A stretch of 34,608 nucleotides of DNA, taken from positions 1-34,608 of the forward strand of contig JAGXFV010000006.1 of the NCBI GenBank assembly GCA_024637095.1, in the 5' to 3' direction. Below the pieces are notes generated by a model that was not told the DNA's origin, did not search any database, and worked only from the letters and a program-made list of their open reading frames with translations. Source of the stretch: Actinomycetes bacterium. GTDB lineage: Bacteria > Actinomycetota > Thermoleophilia > RBG-16-64-13. Positions within the stretch are counted from its first letter, which is position 1. Every line of letters starts with the position of its first letter. Below are positions 16,580 to 25,434 of this stretch, piece by piece. A program made the translations under genes and the position numbers.

Positions 16580-17620
16580 CTACTCCTTCGGACAGCCGCT
16601 GAGGCGATGCACCGCGTCGATCATGAACCCGGCGTTCTCCACGGGCACGGTGGGCAGGATGCCGTGTCCCAGGTTGAAGATGTGCCCCGGACGGCCGCCT
16701 GCAGAGTCGAGCACCCGCTTGACTCTCTCTTCGATGACCGTCTGGTCCGCATAGAGGACGATCGGATCGAGATTGCCCTGGACGGCGACGTCGTGGCCCA
16801 GTAGTTCCCAAGCCTGCGACAGCTCCACCCGCCAGTCGAGGCCGATGACGTCTCCGCCGGCCTGCTTCATCAGTTCCAGCAGGGTGGTGGTGTCGGTCCC
16901 GAAATGAATGGTGGGAACCGAATGACCGATCCCCTCGAAAACCCTGGTGCTGTAGGGAAGAACGTATTCCTCGTAGTCCCGGGGGCTGAGAATGCCCACC
17001 CAGCTGTCAAACAGCTGAAGCGCCTGCGCACCCGCTTCTATCTGATACTTGAGATAGGCGATGACCACCTCAGTCACTTTGTCCAGGAAGGCGTGCCAGA
17101 CTTCCGGACGACCGTACATCAGGGTCTTGGTATCCACGAAGTTCCTCGAACCGCCACCCTCGATGATGTAGCTGGCCAGAGTGAACGGGGCGCCGGAGAA
17201 GCCGATGAGAGGCACCCGGTCGGCCAGTTCGCGGCGGACCATGCGGATGGCCTCGCTCAGAAAGGGAACATCGCGCTCCGGTTCGATCGGAGTCAGCGCC
17301 GCGACGTCATCGGCCGTGCGCACGGGATTGCCGATAACCGGGCCCTCTCCTTTGGCGAACTCGAGGTCGATGCCCATGGCCGGAAGCGGCAGGAGGATAT
17401 CCGCAAAGATGATGGCGGCATCCAGTTCGAATCGGCGCAGGGGTTGAACCGTAACCTCCGCAGCAAGTTCCGGCGTCCGGCACATCTCGAGAAATGAGTG
17501 CTTCGCGCGCAACTCCCGGTACTCCTCCAGATAACGGCCCGCTTGACGCATCATCCAGACCGGAGTGCAGTCTACCGGCTCTCGCCGGCACGCCTTCAAA
17601 AAACGGTGCTCTGACGACAT
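16580..17620 (-). CDS. hemE: Uroporphyrinogen decarboxylase
   Basis: The 346-residue enzyme taking uroporphyrinogen III to coproporphyrinogen III. It has the signature MMRQAGRYLEEYRELR at 22-37, FADILLPLPAMGIDLEFAKGEGP, GFSGAPFTLASYIIEGGGSRNF, LQLFDSWVGILSP and GLDWRV, and ends in GHGILPTVPVENAGFMIDAVH. Length is normal for the family. The ATG at 17620 has an AAAGGAT ribosome site. First gene of the heme operon: hemE, hemH, hemY, hemY. A possible -10 (TATCCT, 17692-17697) lies 70 bp upstream. The coproheme decarboxylase gene (chdC/hemQ) that would complete a coproporphyrin pathway is not in the window. Confidence 0.97.
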   Translation of the reverse strand: MSSEHRFLKACRREPVDCTPVWMMRQAGRYLEEYRELRAKHSFLEMCRTPELAAEVTVQPLRRFELDAAIIFADILLPLPAMGIDLEFAKGEGPVIGNPVRTADDVAALTPIEPERDVPFLSEAIRMVRRELADRVPLIGFSGAPFTLASYIIEGGGSRNFVDTKTLMYGRPEVWHAFLDKVTEVVIAYLKYQIEAGAQALQLFDSWVGILSPRDYEEYVLPYSTRVFEGIGHSVPTIHFGTDTTTLLELMKQAGGDVIGLDWRVELSQAWELLGHDVAVQGNLDPIVLYADQTVIEERVKRVLDSAGGRPGHIFNLGHGILPTVPVENAGFMIDAVHRLSGCPKE

Positions 17621-17691
17621 CTAGATCCTTTCCAGGGGACGGCCGAAAACCCAGAGAGGGCGAACGACGTGGTCGCCCGCCCCAGCGGCAA

Positions 17692-17697
17692 AGGATA
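17692..17697 (-). promoter_or_regulatory. Possible -10 box of the heme operon
   Basis: TATCCT on the minus strand in the 116-bp gap before hemE. No convincing -35 box is seen. Confidence 0.25.
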
Positions 17698-17736
17698 CCA
17701 GGTCGCGCCGAGAAGACAGAGACGGCGGCGGCGCCT

Positions 17737-19086
17737 CTAGTTGGGCCTCTCCACGATGCCCGTGAGCTCGCCGGGCACCTCTATGAGGTTGGAGAAGGGC
17801 AGACACAGCTCGGAGCCGAAGTTCGCGCTCCAGAAGGACGAGAAATCCGGGTCGCCATACGATCGCTTGACCTCGAGTATCTCGTCGAGCGACTCATAGA
17901 GAGCCTGGACCATTTCGGGATCGAAATGAGTGCCCGACTCATTCTCGATGATAGCCAGGGCCTTCTCGACGGGATAGGCCGGCTTGTAGACGCGTGGAGA
18001 AGTGAGTGCGTCAAAAGCGTCCGCAATCGCCACGATCCGCCCCTCTAGCGGTATCTGCTCTCCCCGAAGGCCCAGCGGATATCCGGAGCCGTCGAACCAC
18101 TCGTGGTGAGACAAGGCGATTCGCTCAGCGAGTTGGAACAACTTCGAACTGGAGCCCGAAAGGATGCGGGCGCCGATGACGGTGTGCTTCTTGATCTCCT
18201 CGAACTCCTCATCGGCGAGCAGCCCCGGTTTAAGCAGATCGGCATCGGAGATGCCGATCTTGCCCACGTCGTGCATGGGACTTGCCTGCCGGATCAGCGC
18301 TACTAGTTCCTCTTCGCAGCCCACGCGTTTAGCCAGCAGCTCAGAAGTCAGCCCAATGCGCACCAGGTGGTTTCCTGTGTCTTCGTCGCGATATTCGGCA
18401 GCGGCGGCCAGACGGTAGATACTCTCCCGATGGGAACGCTCCAAGGCTACGCTGGCAGCGCCCAGTTCGATCATGGCTTCGCGAAGCCCCGCGGTGCGCT
18501 CCTGGACCAGCCGTTCGAGGTCGAGCCGGTAGGCGCGGTTCTCGAGTTCGAGTTGACGATTCCGCCGGGCCCGGCCAACCACCTCTTTGATCTCTATAGT
18601 GCTGACCGGCTTCTGCAGGTAGTCGACGGCGCCGTGGGTGAGAGCATTCACGGCCTCGTCCACAACTCCCGAGCCGGTGACGATAACGACGGCGATATCC
18701 GGATCTGCCTCTCTCAGCCGCTCCAACAACCAGAGTCCGCCGTGGCCGGGCATGTTGAGGTCGATCAGGGCCACAGCATACTTCGCTGGGGAAATGTGCT
18801 CGAGCGCGGCTTCGGCGTCGGGGAAGTCTTCGACTCGGTGGCCGGCCCTCTCCACGACCCGGCGGAGGAACCTTCTGACCGCGCTATCATCGTCGACCAC
18901 GAGCACTGCCTCTTCGCCAAGGTGTGCGGCGGAGTCAGGAAGACCGATCGTGTATGACTTCAAATCCTGCTCCCCGTCGACCACGAGCACTGCATCTTCG
19001 CCAAGCAGTGCGGCGGAGTCAGGAAGACCGATCGTGTATGGCTTCAAAATCCTGCACCCCATAGAGGTCTTGCTCCTACTCCCCAT
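17737..19086 (-). CDS. Response regulator with REC and HD-GYP domains (c-di-GMP phosphodiesterase-like)
   Basis: A 449-residue protein counted from the ATG at 19086. A receiver domain lies at about residues 60-175: acidic pair D65-D66, phospho-acceptor D109 in ALIDLNMPG, and K159 in YLQKPVS. A coiled-coil linker follows to about 220. An HD-GYP domain lies at about 220-410: YRDEDTGNHL, HD pair H272-D273 in MHDVGKIG, HHEWFDGSGYPLGLRGEQIP with the GYP motif, and ADAFDALTSPRVYK. HD-GYP proteins of this type hydrolyse c-di-GMP, so it likely turns phosphorylation into a c-di-GMP change. No histidine kinase is adjacent. The first 60 residues contain an 84-bp tandem duplication, and the true start may be a TTG inside either copy. 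Lone gene. Confidence 0.9.
   Translation of the reverse strand: MGSRSKTSMGCRILKPYTIGLPDSAALLGEDAVLVVDGEQDLKSYTIGLPDSAAHLGEEAVLVVDDDSAVRRFLRRVVERAGHRVEDFPDAEAALEHISPAKYAVALIDLNMPGHGGLWLLERLREADPDIAVVIVTGSGVVDEAVNALTHGAVDYLQKPVSTIEIKEVVGRARRNRQLELENRAYRLDLERLVQERTAGLREAMIELGAASVALERSHRESIYRLAAAAEYRDEDTGNHLVRIGLTSELLAKRVGCEEELVALIRQASPMHDVGKIGISDADLLKPGLLADEEFEEIKKHTVIGARILSGSSSKLFQLAERIALSHHEWFDGSGYPLGLRGEQIPLEGRIVAIADAFDALTSPRVYKPAYPVEKALAIIENESGTHFDPEMVQALYESLDEILEVKRSYGDPDFSSFWSANFGSELCLPFSNLIEVPGELTGIVERPN
18891..19058. repeat. Tandem 84-bp duplication at the 5' end of the REC/HD-GYP gene
   Basis: Units 18891-18974 and 18975-19058 are almost identical. The 84-bp period keeps the frame, so the protein repeats LK(P/S)YTIGLPDSAA-LGE-AVLVVD. 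The upstream copy stops in VVDGEQD where the downstream copy continues into the real receiver fold (VVDDDS). A single-base difference (four A versus three A) lies where the two units' 5' ends meet the upstream DNA. Recent duplication is indicated by the near identity. Confidence 0.85.
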
Positions 19087-19213
19087 GCTGGGGATATATC
19101 GGCATCCGCGCTCCCAAACTGAATGAAGTGCGCTCCATCTTGCCTAAGTCAAGCGACTGCTAAGCGCTGACCGTCCAGAATCAGATCTCGAGCATCTATC
19201 TTCGAGGGAAAAG

Positions 19214-19249
19214 AAAGAGGGCGCTCCGCCAACGCAGAGCGCCCTCTTT
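19214..19249 (-). terminator. Terminator of the Wood-Ljungdahl/formate dehydrogenase operon
   Basis: A perfect 13-bp stem (AAAGAGGGCGCTC and complement) with a 10-nt loop, followed on the minus strand by TTTCTTTTCCC, 25 bp after the fdhA stop. Confidence 0.9.
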
Positions 19250-19274
19250 GCGCTTCTTAGGATGATCCCTTGGG

Positions 19275-22085
19275 CTACACCGAGGTCTCTTTGCTCTCGG
19301 CGCCGGCATCGGCGGATCCTCCGTTCATCGCCTCCAACCTGACCGCGGCCACTTTGAGCTCCGGAATCTTGGAAATCGGATCAAACGTCTGAACCGTGAG
19401 CCGGTTGGCGGGCGCCTCCGCGAAATGGAAGGGCATGAAGACCAGTCCGGGCGAAACCCGATCGGTGACCCAAGCGAACGGTTCGATGGAACCGCGTCTG
19501 CTGGTCAACCGCACGCGCTCCCCGTGCTTGATACCCAGGTCGCGCGCGTCATCAGGGTTGATCTCCAGACGCGCATCCGGGACCAGGGCGTTCAGGCCCG
19601 GGGCCTGCCGGGACATGGTGCCGGTGTGGTAGTGCACCAGTTCGCGTCCCGTCGTCAGTATCATCGGATACTCATCCGAGACTTCCTCGATGGGCTTCTT
19701 GTACTCCACCGCCGAGAAGAAGCCGTTACCCCGGGAGAAGCGGCCGGCGTGAAGCACCGGGGTCCCCGAGTGATCCTCGTCCGGGCAGGGCCACTGCAGG
19801 CCGCAGCTGTCCGTCTCCTCGAAGACGACGTCGGGCGTGCGTTGCTCGCTCTTCGCGTCCAGGCGGCGATAGGTGATGCCGCCGTATTGGGGGGTCACCT
19901 GGTTGATCTCGGTCATGAGGTCTTCCGGCCCTTTGAGGCTCCAATCAGCTCCCATGCGCGTAGCAAGCAACTGCACGATCTCCCAGTCCGGCTTGGTGCC
20001 TTCCCGAGGCTCGAGCGCTGCGCGCACGCGCTGAACCCGACGCTCGGTGTTTGTGAAGGTGCCTTCCTTTTCCACGCTGGTGCAGGCGGGCAACACAACA
20101 TCGGCGTACTCGCAGGTCTCCGTGAAGAAGATGTCCTGCACCACCAAGAAGTCAACCTTGGAGAGGCTCTCCTCGACGTGCTTCTGGTCGGGGTCGGAGA
20201 TTATTGGGTTCTCTCCCATCACGTAGAGAGCGCGGATCTCACCGTCGTCGATGGCCCGCATCATCTCCATGATGGTCTTGCCCTTCTGCCGGTCCTCGAG
20301 CGTAACGCCCCAGGCCTCTTCCATCTTGGCGATGGCGGCGGGGTCGTCCACCTTCTGGTAACCGGAGAAGACGTCAGGCAGCCCCCCCATGTCGCAGGCT
20401 CCCTGCACGTTGTTCTGACCGCGGAGCGGGTTGACCCCCGTGCCCCGCCGGCCGATGTTGCCGGTCACCATCGACAGATTGGCCACAGCGAGCACGTTGT
20501 TGGTGCCCGTGTGGAACTGGGTGATGCCCATGGCGTAGAGGATGTTCGCGTTGTTACAGGTGGCGTAGAGTTCAGCCGCTTTCTTGATGTCCTCAGCGGG
20601 CACACCGGTGATTTCGGCGGCCTCTTCGACCGTCGTGCTCATGATCGAGTCGCGGAAGGCCTCGTAGTTTTCAGTCCGCGACTCGATGAACTCCATGTCC
20701 TCCAAGCCCTTGTCGAGTATATGCCGCATCATACCGTTGAGCAGCGCGACGTTGGTACCGGGGCGGAGTTGCAGGTGCAGGTGCGCACGCCGCGCCAGAT
20801 CGATCTTGCGGGGATCGGCCACGATGAGGGTCTTGCCCTCCTTGAGCAGCCGGACGACCTCGATGCCGATAACCGGATGTGCCTCTGTGGTGTTGGAACC
20901 GATGAGAAGCATCACGTCGGCTTCGTGGATGTCCGCGATGGAGTTGGTCATCGCGCCGCTGCCAAATGCTGTCGCCAGACCGGCGACGGTGGAGCTGTGT
21001 CATAAGCGGGCACAGTGGTCCACGTTGTTTGTGCCGATCACCCCCCGCATGAACTTCTGGAAGAGATAGTTCTCTTCGTTCGTGCACTTGGCCGAAGCAA
21101 GACCGGCAAAGGCCTTGCCGCCGGCCTCTTCCTTGATGCGCTTGAAGTTCTGTTCGATGCGGTCTAGGGCTACGTCCCAGGTGGTCGGGACCAGGTTGCC
21201 GTCCTCGTTCCGCACCATGGGAGTCGTCAGACGATCGGGGGAATTGACGAACTCCATGCCAAAGCGGCCCTTGACGCAGAGATTGCCGTTGTTGACTCCC
21301 TGGCCGGGTTCGGTGGTCACACGGACCAGACGGTCGCGGAAGGTCTGCACCGTGAACTCGCAACCGACGCCGCAGTAGGGGCAGACGGTGTCGGTCTTGT
21401 CGGTCTGCCAGATGCGGGCGTCGTGGCGGCTGCGCTTGTGGGTAAGGGCGCCCACCGGGCAGGCGCTCACGCACTGGCCGCAAGAAACACAACCGACCTG
21501 CTCCAGCGGCAGGTTATAGGGCGTATCGATGATGGTCTCGTAGCCGCGGTTGGTGAAGCCCCAGCAGCCGATGCCCATCACGTCCCGACAAATGCGCACA
21601 CAACGGCCACAGTTGATGCAGCGGTTGGGATTGCGGGCCACGTTGGGATGGTCGTCCCGGGTCTCGAAGTCCTTGGGATGCCATCCCCAGGGAGTCATAT
21701 TGACGTCGTACTCCCAGGCATAATCCTGCAGACGGCAGTCGCCGGCAGCTTCGCACACCGGGCAGTCCAGGGGGTGGTTCGAGAGCAGCAGTTCGATGAC
21801 GAACTTGCGCAGCTTGAAGATCTTGTCACTCATGGTGGTGACGGACATGCCGTCTCCGATGACGGCGGCGCAGGCGGGAACCGGCCCGCGGGCGCCTTCA
21901 ACCTCCACCAGGCACATGCGGCAGCCCCCGTAGGGCTCCATGCGCTCGTCGTAGCAGAGCGTGGGAATGTCGATCCCCATTCTGCGGCATACGGTCAGAA
22001 TCGTGTCCCCGGGGGCCGCTTTGACCTCCTGACCGTCTACGGTCAGGGTCAGCGTTCTCTCTCCGGTTTCGGGCGCAACCGCCAT
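19275..22085 (-). CDS. fdhA: Selenocysteine-containing formate dehydrogenase, catalytic subunit
   Basis: One 936-residue protein read through an in-frame TGA at 21000-21002 (residue 362), in the sequence VDHCARL-U-HSSTVAGLA, the exact Sec context of FdhF-type formate dehydrogenases. The N-terminal NuoG-like part has a [2Fe-2S] site (C44, C55, C58, C72), a His-Cys3 cluster (H104, C108, C111, C117) and two ferredoxin clusters (C156/159/162/166; C199/202/205/209). Then comes the Mo/W-bis-MGD catalytic domain with its [4Fe-4S] ligands C235, C238, C242 and C270. A SECIS-like hairpin follows the UGA. Start ATG at 22085 directly abuts the nuoF-like stop, so it receives electrons from NAD(P)H through that subunit. 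In the reductive direction it makes formate from CO2 for the methyl branch. Cytoplasmic: no signal peptide. Last gene before the terminator. Confidence 0.95.
20971..21002 (-). promoter_or_regulatory. Sec UGA codon plus bacterial SECIS hairpin
   Basis: After the UGA (21000-21002) the mRNA folds a perfect 6-bp stem, GUCGCC (20987-20982) with GGCGAC (20976-20971), closed by loop GGUCU. The loop guanines lie 21-22 nt after the U of UGA, the same spacing and the same GGUCU apical loop as in E. coli fdhF, the SelB-binding element. The hairpin overlaps codons for TVAGLAT. Confidence 0.9.
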
Positions 22086-23972
22086 CTAGGCCCTCCTCAC
22101 GGCGTCGAATCGGCACTTATCGTAGCAGGCCCCACAGCGGATGCAGATATCCGAATCGATGACGTGGACCTCCTTCTTCTCCCCCGTGATCGCGTCGACC
22201 GGGCAGGCCCGAGCGCAGGCGCGGCAACCGGTGCAGTTGACCGGGTCGATGCTATAGGTGGTAAGGGCGGCGCAGGCGCCGGCCCGGCATTTCTGTTCGT
22301 GAATGTGCTCCTCGAATTCCTCGCGGAAGTACTTGATCGAGGTGAGCACCGGGTTGGGCGCCGTTCCCCCGAGGGCGCATAGCGAGCCCGACTTGATGTT
22401 CTCGGCCAGATCCAGGAGGAGGTCGATATCCTCCGGCTTACCCTCGCCCTCGGTGATGCGGTCGAGAATCTCGAGCATCCGCGTGGTGCCGATCCGGCAG
22501 GGGACGCATTTGCCGCAGCTCTCCGCCTGGGTGAACTTGAGGAAGAACCGTGCCGTGTCCACGATGCAGTTGTCTCGGTCCAGAACCACCATGCCGCCCG
22601 AGCCGACAATGGCTCCGGTCTGGTTGAGCTCCTCATAGTCGACTCTAGTGTCCAGCAGAGACTCGGGCAGACAGCCCCCGGAGGGGCCCCCCATCTGCAC
22701 CGCCTTGAACTCCTTGTCGTTCTTGACCCCGCCGCCGATCTTGAAGATGACCTCGCGAAGGGTGAGGCCCATGGGCACCTCGGCCAAACCGCTGCGGTTG
22801 ATCTTCCCGGTCACCGCGAAGACCTTGGTCCCTTTGGATTTCTCGTAGCCCCGCTCGGCGAAGGCTTCGGCCCCCTGGGTCATGATCCAGGGCACGCAGG
22901 CCAGCGTCTCCACGTTGTTGATGTTGGTTGGGCGGGCCCACAAGCCCGACTGCGCCGGGAAGGGCGGCCGCAGCCGCGGCATTCCCCGCTTGCCCTCGAT
23001 CGATTGCATGAGGGCAGTTTCCTCGCCACAGACGAAGGCGCCGGCGCCCTCCTTGACCTTGATCTTGAAGTTGAAGTCGGAGCCCATGATGTCCTTACCG
23101 ATCAGGCCGCGCTCCTCAGCCTGCTTCAACGCGATCTTGAGGCGCTTTATGGCAAGCGGGTACTCCGCGCGGACGTAGATATAGCCCTCGTCGGCCCCGA
23201 TGGCGTAGCCGCCGATGGCCATCCCCTCGAATACGGCGTGTGGATCGCCCTCGAGCACCGAGCGGTCCATGAAGGCACCGGGGTCGCCCTCATCGCCGTT
23301 GCAGATAAAGTACTTCTTGCCGTCGGGGCTCTTGGCCTCGGCGGCGAACCTCCATTTGAGTCCCGTGGGGAAGCCCGCTCCTCCGCGGCCGCGCAGGCCC
23401 GACGCCAGAACCTCTTCGTGGACCTGGGTTGGAGTCATCTCCGTCAGCACCCGGTAGAGACCCTGATAGCCTCCCTCTTCCAGGTAGGCGTCGATGTCTT
23501 CGGGATCGATGCGGCCACAGTGGCGCAGTACCAGACGGTCCTGGTAGGCGTAGAAGTCGTTGTGCGAGGTTTCCTCCTCCGAGGAGAGCACGATCCATTT
23601 GTGAACCGGTTCCCCGCCGACAATGTGCTCCTCGATGATCTTGGCGACCATCTTCGGGGTGACGGTGCCGTAGGTCACCGTTCGCTCTTGGCCCTTGGTG
23701 CGTGTGGTCACGTCCACCAGCACGTCCATGGCGCACATACCCCGGCAACCGGTCCCGGTCAGAGTGGAGCAGCTTCCCTCGCACTTGTCCTCGCGCGGCT
23801 TGATCACGGCATAGGCATCCGTGGCGGCGAGCCCTTTCTCGAAGGCCTCCCATACCCCGTCGCCGCCGGCGGCGATACCACCGGTGCCCATGCAGATCCC
23901 GATCTCGACCTCGGGCGTGGTCTTGAGAGGACGAAGTACGGTGGGTTTCTTGACCTTCTGCGCAACCGCCAT
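22086..23972 (-). CDS. NuoF/HydB-like NAD(P)H-binding flavoprotein subunit of formate dehydrogenase
   Basis: A 628-residue diaphorase subunit. Residues about 20-110 form a thioredoxin-like domain normally holding a [2Fe-2S] cluster. The NuoF core follows, with the FMN/NADH segment GLRGRGGAGFPTGLKW, NGDEGDPGAFMDR, GAGAFVCGEETALMQSIEGKRGMPR and an SLBB region. Next is the [4Fe-4S] site SCGKCVPCRIG plus a later Cys. The C-terminal 60 residues hold two ferredoxin clusters (CTGCRACARACP and CIRCGACYDKCRF). This layout matches HydB/HndC and the beta subunit of NAD(P)-dependent or bifurcating formate dehydrogenases and hydrogenases. It abuts fdhA and the nuoE-like gene with no gap. Odd: in the first cluster motif, C27-MGTG-G32 replaces the usual C-x4-C. 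Whether it uses NAD or NADP, and whether it bifurcates, cannot be decided here. Confidence 0.92.
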   Translation of the reverse strand: MAVAQKVKKPTVLRPLKTTPEVEIGICMGTGGIAAGGDGVWEAFEKGLAATDAYAVIKPREDKCEGSCSTLTGTGCRGMCAMDVLVDVTTRTKGQERTVTYGTVTPKMVAKIIEEHIVGGEPVHKWIVLSSEEETSHNDFYAYQDRLVLRHCGRIDPEDIDAYLEEGGYQGLYRVLTEMTPTQVHEEVLASGLRGRGGAGFPTGLKWRFAAEAKSPDGKKYFICNGDEGDPGAFMDRSVLEGDPHAVFEGMAIGGYAIGADEGYIYVRAEYPLAIKRLKIALKQAEERGLIGKDIMGSDFNFKIKVKEGAGAFVCGEETALMQSIEGKRGMPRLRPPFPAQSGLWARPTNINNVETLACVPWIMTQGAEAFAERGYEKSKGTKVFAVTGKINRSGLAEVPMGLTLREVIFKIGGGVKNDKEFKAVQMGGPSGGCLPESLLDTRVDYEELNQTGAIVGSGGMVVLDRDNCIVDTARFFLKFTQAESCGKCVPCRIGTTRMLEILDRITEGEGKPEDIDLLLDLAENIKSGSLCALGGTAPNPVLTSIKYFREEFEEHIHEQKCRAGACAALTTYSIDPVNCTGCRACARACPVDAITGEKKEVHVIDSDICIRCGACYDKCRFDAVRRA

Positions 23973-24578
23973 CTACTCGTCCTCCTCAGACTCGGCGGCG
24001 GACTGGGCGCCGTTCCCGTCCCCGTTCCCTTCCGCCGCCAAGGTGCCGCGGAAGTCCTTGAGCGACTTGACCGCCGAGTCCGCAGTCAGCTTGCCGTAAG
24101 TGCGATCATTGATCATCATGACCGGCGCCATTCCGCAGGCTCCCAAGCAGGCTACGCTCTCAAGGGTAAACAACATGTCCTCGGTGTTCTCACCGTCTTC
24201 GATGCCAAGGTGGCGGCCAACCTCGAGGCTGACGAGGGGCGCGCCGGAAACGTGACAGGCCGTGCCGTGGCACACGCGCACCACGTGTTTGCCCCGAGGA
24301 ACCAGGCGAAACTGCGCGTAGAAGGTGGCCACGCCATACAGCGAGCTCAGCGGCTGGTCCAACTCCGCGGCGATAATCGCCATTGCCGGGTCCGGCAGGA
24401 ATCCGTAAAGCTCCTGAGTCCCCTGCAGAAGCGGGATGAGGGTCCCCTCCTGCCCACGGTATTTGGCGAGCAACTCATTGAGCGGCTCGGCGTCGAAACC
24501 CTCCATGTCGATCATGGGAGGGTGCTCGGCCACTCCGTGAGAATTTTCACCAGCCCGCGTAGCTTTCGTTTCCCACAT
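23973..24578 (-). CDS. NuoE/HydC-like [2Fe-2S] subunit of the formate dehydrogenase complex
   Basis: A 201-residue thioredoxin-like ferredoxin. The helical N-terminus (ELLAKYRGQEGTLIPLLQGTQELYGFLP) is followed by the cluster motif CHGTACHVSG (C-x4-C) and CLGACGMAPV (C-x3-C), the four ligands of one [2Fe-2S] cluster. The tail after about residue 180 is acidic and Gly/Asn-rich and probably unstructured. GGAGG lies 5 nt before the ATG at 24578. It directly precedes the nuoF-like gene with no gap, giving an E-F-FdhA electron chain from NAD(P)H to the formate-dehydrogenase active site. Similar gene trios occur in NAD-dependent and bifurcating formate dehydrogenases. No hydrogenase catalytic subunit is present in this window. 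Confidence 0.93.
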   Translation of the reverse strand: MWETKATRAGENSHGVAEHPPMIDMEGFDAEPLNELLAKYRGQEGTLIPLLQGTQELYGFLPDPAMAIIAAELDQPLSSLYGVATFYAQFRLVPRGKHVVRVCHGTACHVSGAPLVSLEVGRHLGIEDGENTEDMLFTLESVACLGACGMAPVMMINDRTYGKLTADSAVKSLKDFRGTLAAEGNGDGNGAQSAAESEEDE

Positions 24579-24617
24579 AGAAACCTCCGGACGATCGAAG
24601 AACTAGCGACCGAGGCG

Positions 24618-25421
24618 CTACCTGAGCTCCGCGTCGGAGACGGAGTAGAGGGACTCGTTGTGGAGCGCCCGGATCAACCGGATCGTCCGCATCATGTCCC
24701 GGTCAAGCGCGTCTACAATAGCCGATGTCATGCCGACCGCGGCCAGCATGCTCAAATAAACCGCGTTGATGGGCGAGCGCAACTCGTCGGGGGCCCCGTT
24801 GGAGATGTTGGAGAGCCCGCAGGTTGTCTGCACCTTGGGCTCGAACATTTCCGAGATCATCTGCAGCACTTCCATCACCGCCTGCGAGTGTTGCTGCCCC
24901 ACGTCAACGCCCACCGGCAGGATGATCGGGTCGATGATGATCTTCTCGTTGGGGATCCCGAGCTCGTTAGCCGCCGTTACCAGCTCGTAAGCGATGGCCA
25001 CGCGCTCGTTGGCGTCGATCGGGATGGCCTGGCCCATCGTCAGGCCGATAATCTCACAATCGTACTTTGCGGCCAAGGGCAGGATGTTCTCCATCTTGTC
25101 CGGCTGAGCGGAGAAGGAATTGATGATGGGCTTGGGCAGCCCCAGCTCGAGGCATTTTACGACTCCCGCCTCCATCGCGACGTGGTTGGTGGTGTCCAGG
25201 CATTGCTGGACCCCGGGCGCCGCCTCGGCTACGGTCTCGACCACGAACTCCATGATCTTGTCCCCGTCTTTGCGCGCCGGGCCCAGGTTGATGTCGATGA
25301 CATCGGCGCCGGCGGCCATGATCTGCTTGGCCAGACTGGCGATCGGCTCCTTGTCCCCCTCTTTCATGGCGGCGCCGATCCGGTTGATCATGACGTTGAT
25401 GTTCTCAGCGATTACGAGCAC
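24618..25421 (-). CDS. acsE: Methyltetrahydrofolate:corrinoid/iron-sulfur protein methyltransferase
   Basis: A 267-residue TIM-barrel methyltransferase (pterin-binding family). It moves the methyl of CH3-THF to the cob(I)amide of the corrinoid Fe-S protein. Family marks: AENINVMINRIGAAM at the start, DVIDINLGPARKDG, LDTTNHVAMEAG, PIINSFSAQPDKMENILPLAAKYD, IIGLTMG, IIDPIILPVGVDVGQQHS, TCGLSNISNGAPDELR and AAVGMTSAIVDALDRD. Length fits the family. It starts with GTG at 25421, preceded by GAGGAGGACAC (ribosome site). It follows lipA by 13 bp and precedes the nuoE-like gene by 39 bp, so it sits inside the Wood-Ljungdahl operon. Cytoplasmic. Confidence 0.96.
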   Translation of the reverse strand: MLVIAENINVMINRIGAAMKEGDKEPIASLAKQIMAAGADVIDINLGPARKDGDKIMEFVVETVAEAAPGVQQCLDTTNHVAMEAGVVKCLELGLPKPIINSFSAQPDKMENILPLAAKYDCEIIGLTMGQAIPIDANERVAIAYELVTAANELGIPNEKIIIDPIILPVGVDVGQQHSQAVMEVLQMISEMFEPKVQTTCGLSNISNGAPDELRSPINAVYLSMLAAVGMTSAIVDALDRDMMRTIRLIRALHNESLYSVSDAELR

Positions 25422-25434
25422 GTGTCCTCCTCAT

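Noticed and set aside
19275..20951. fdhA second half as a separate gene starting at a methionine
   Set aside because: It has no ribosome site, starts inside the catalytic domain and is joined to the upstream half by a Sec UGA with SECIS.
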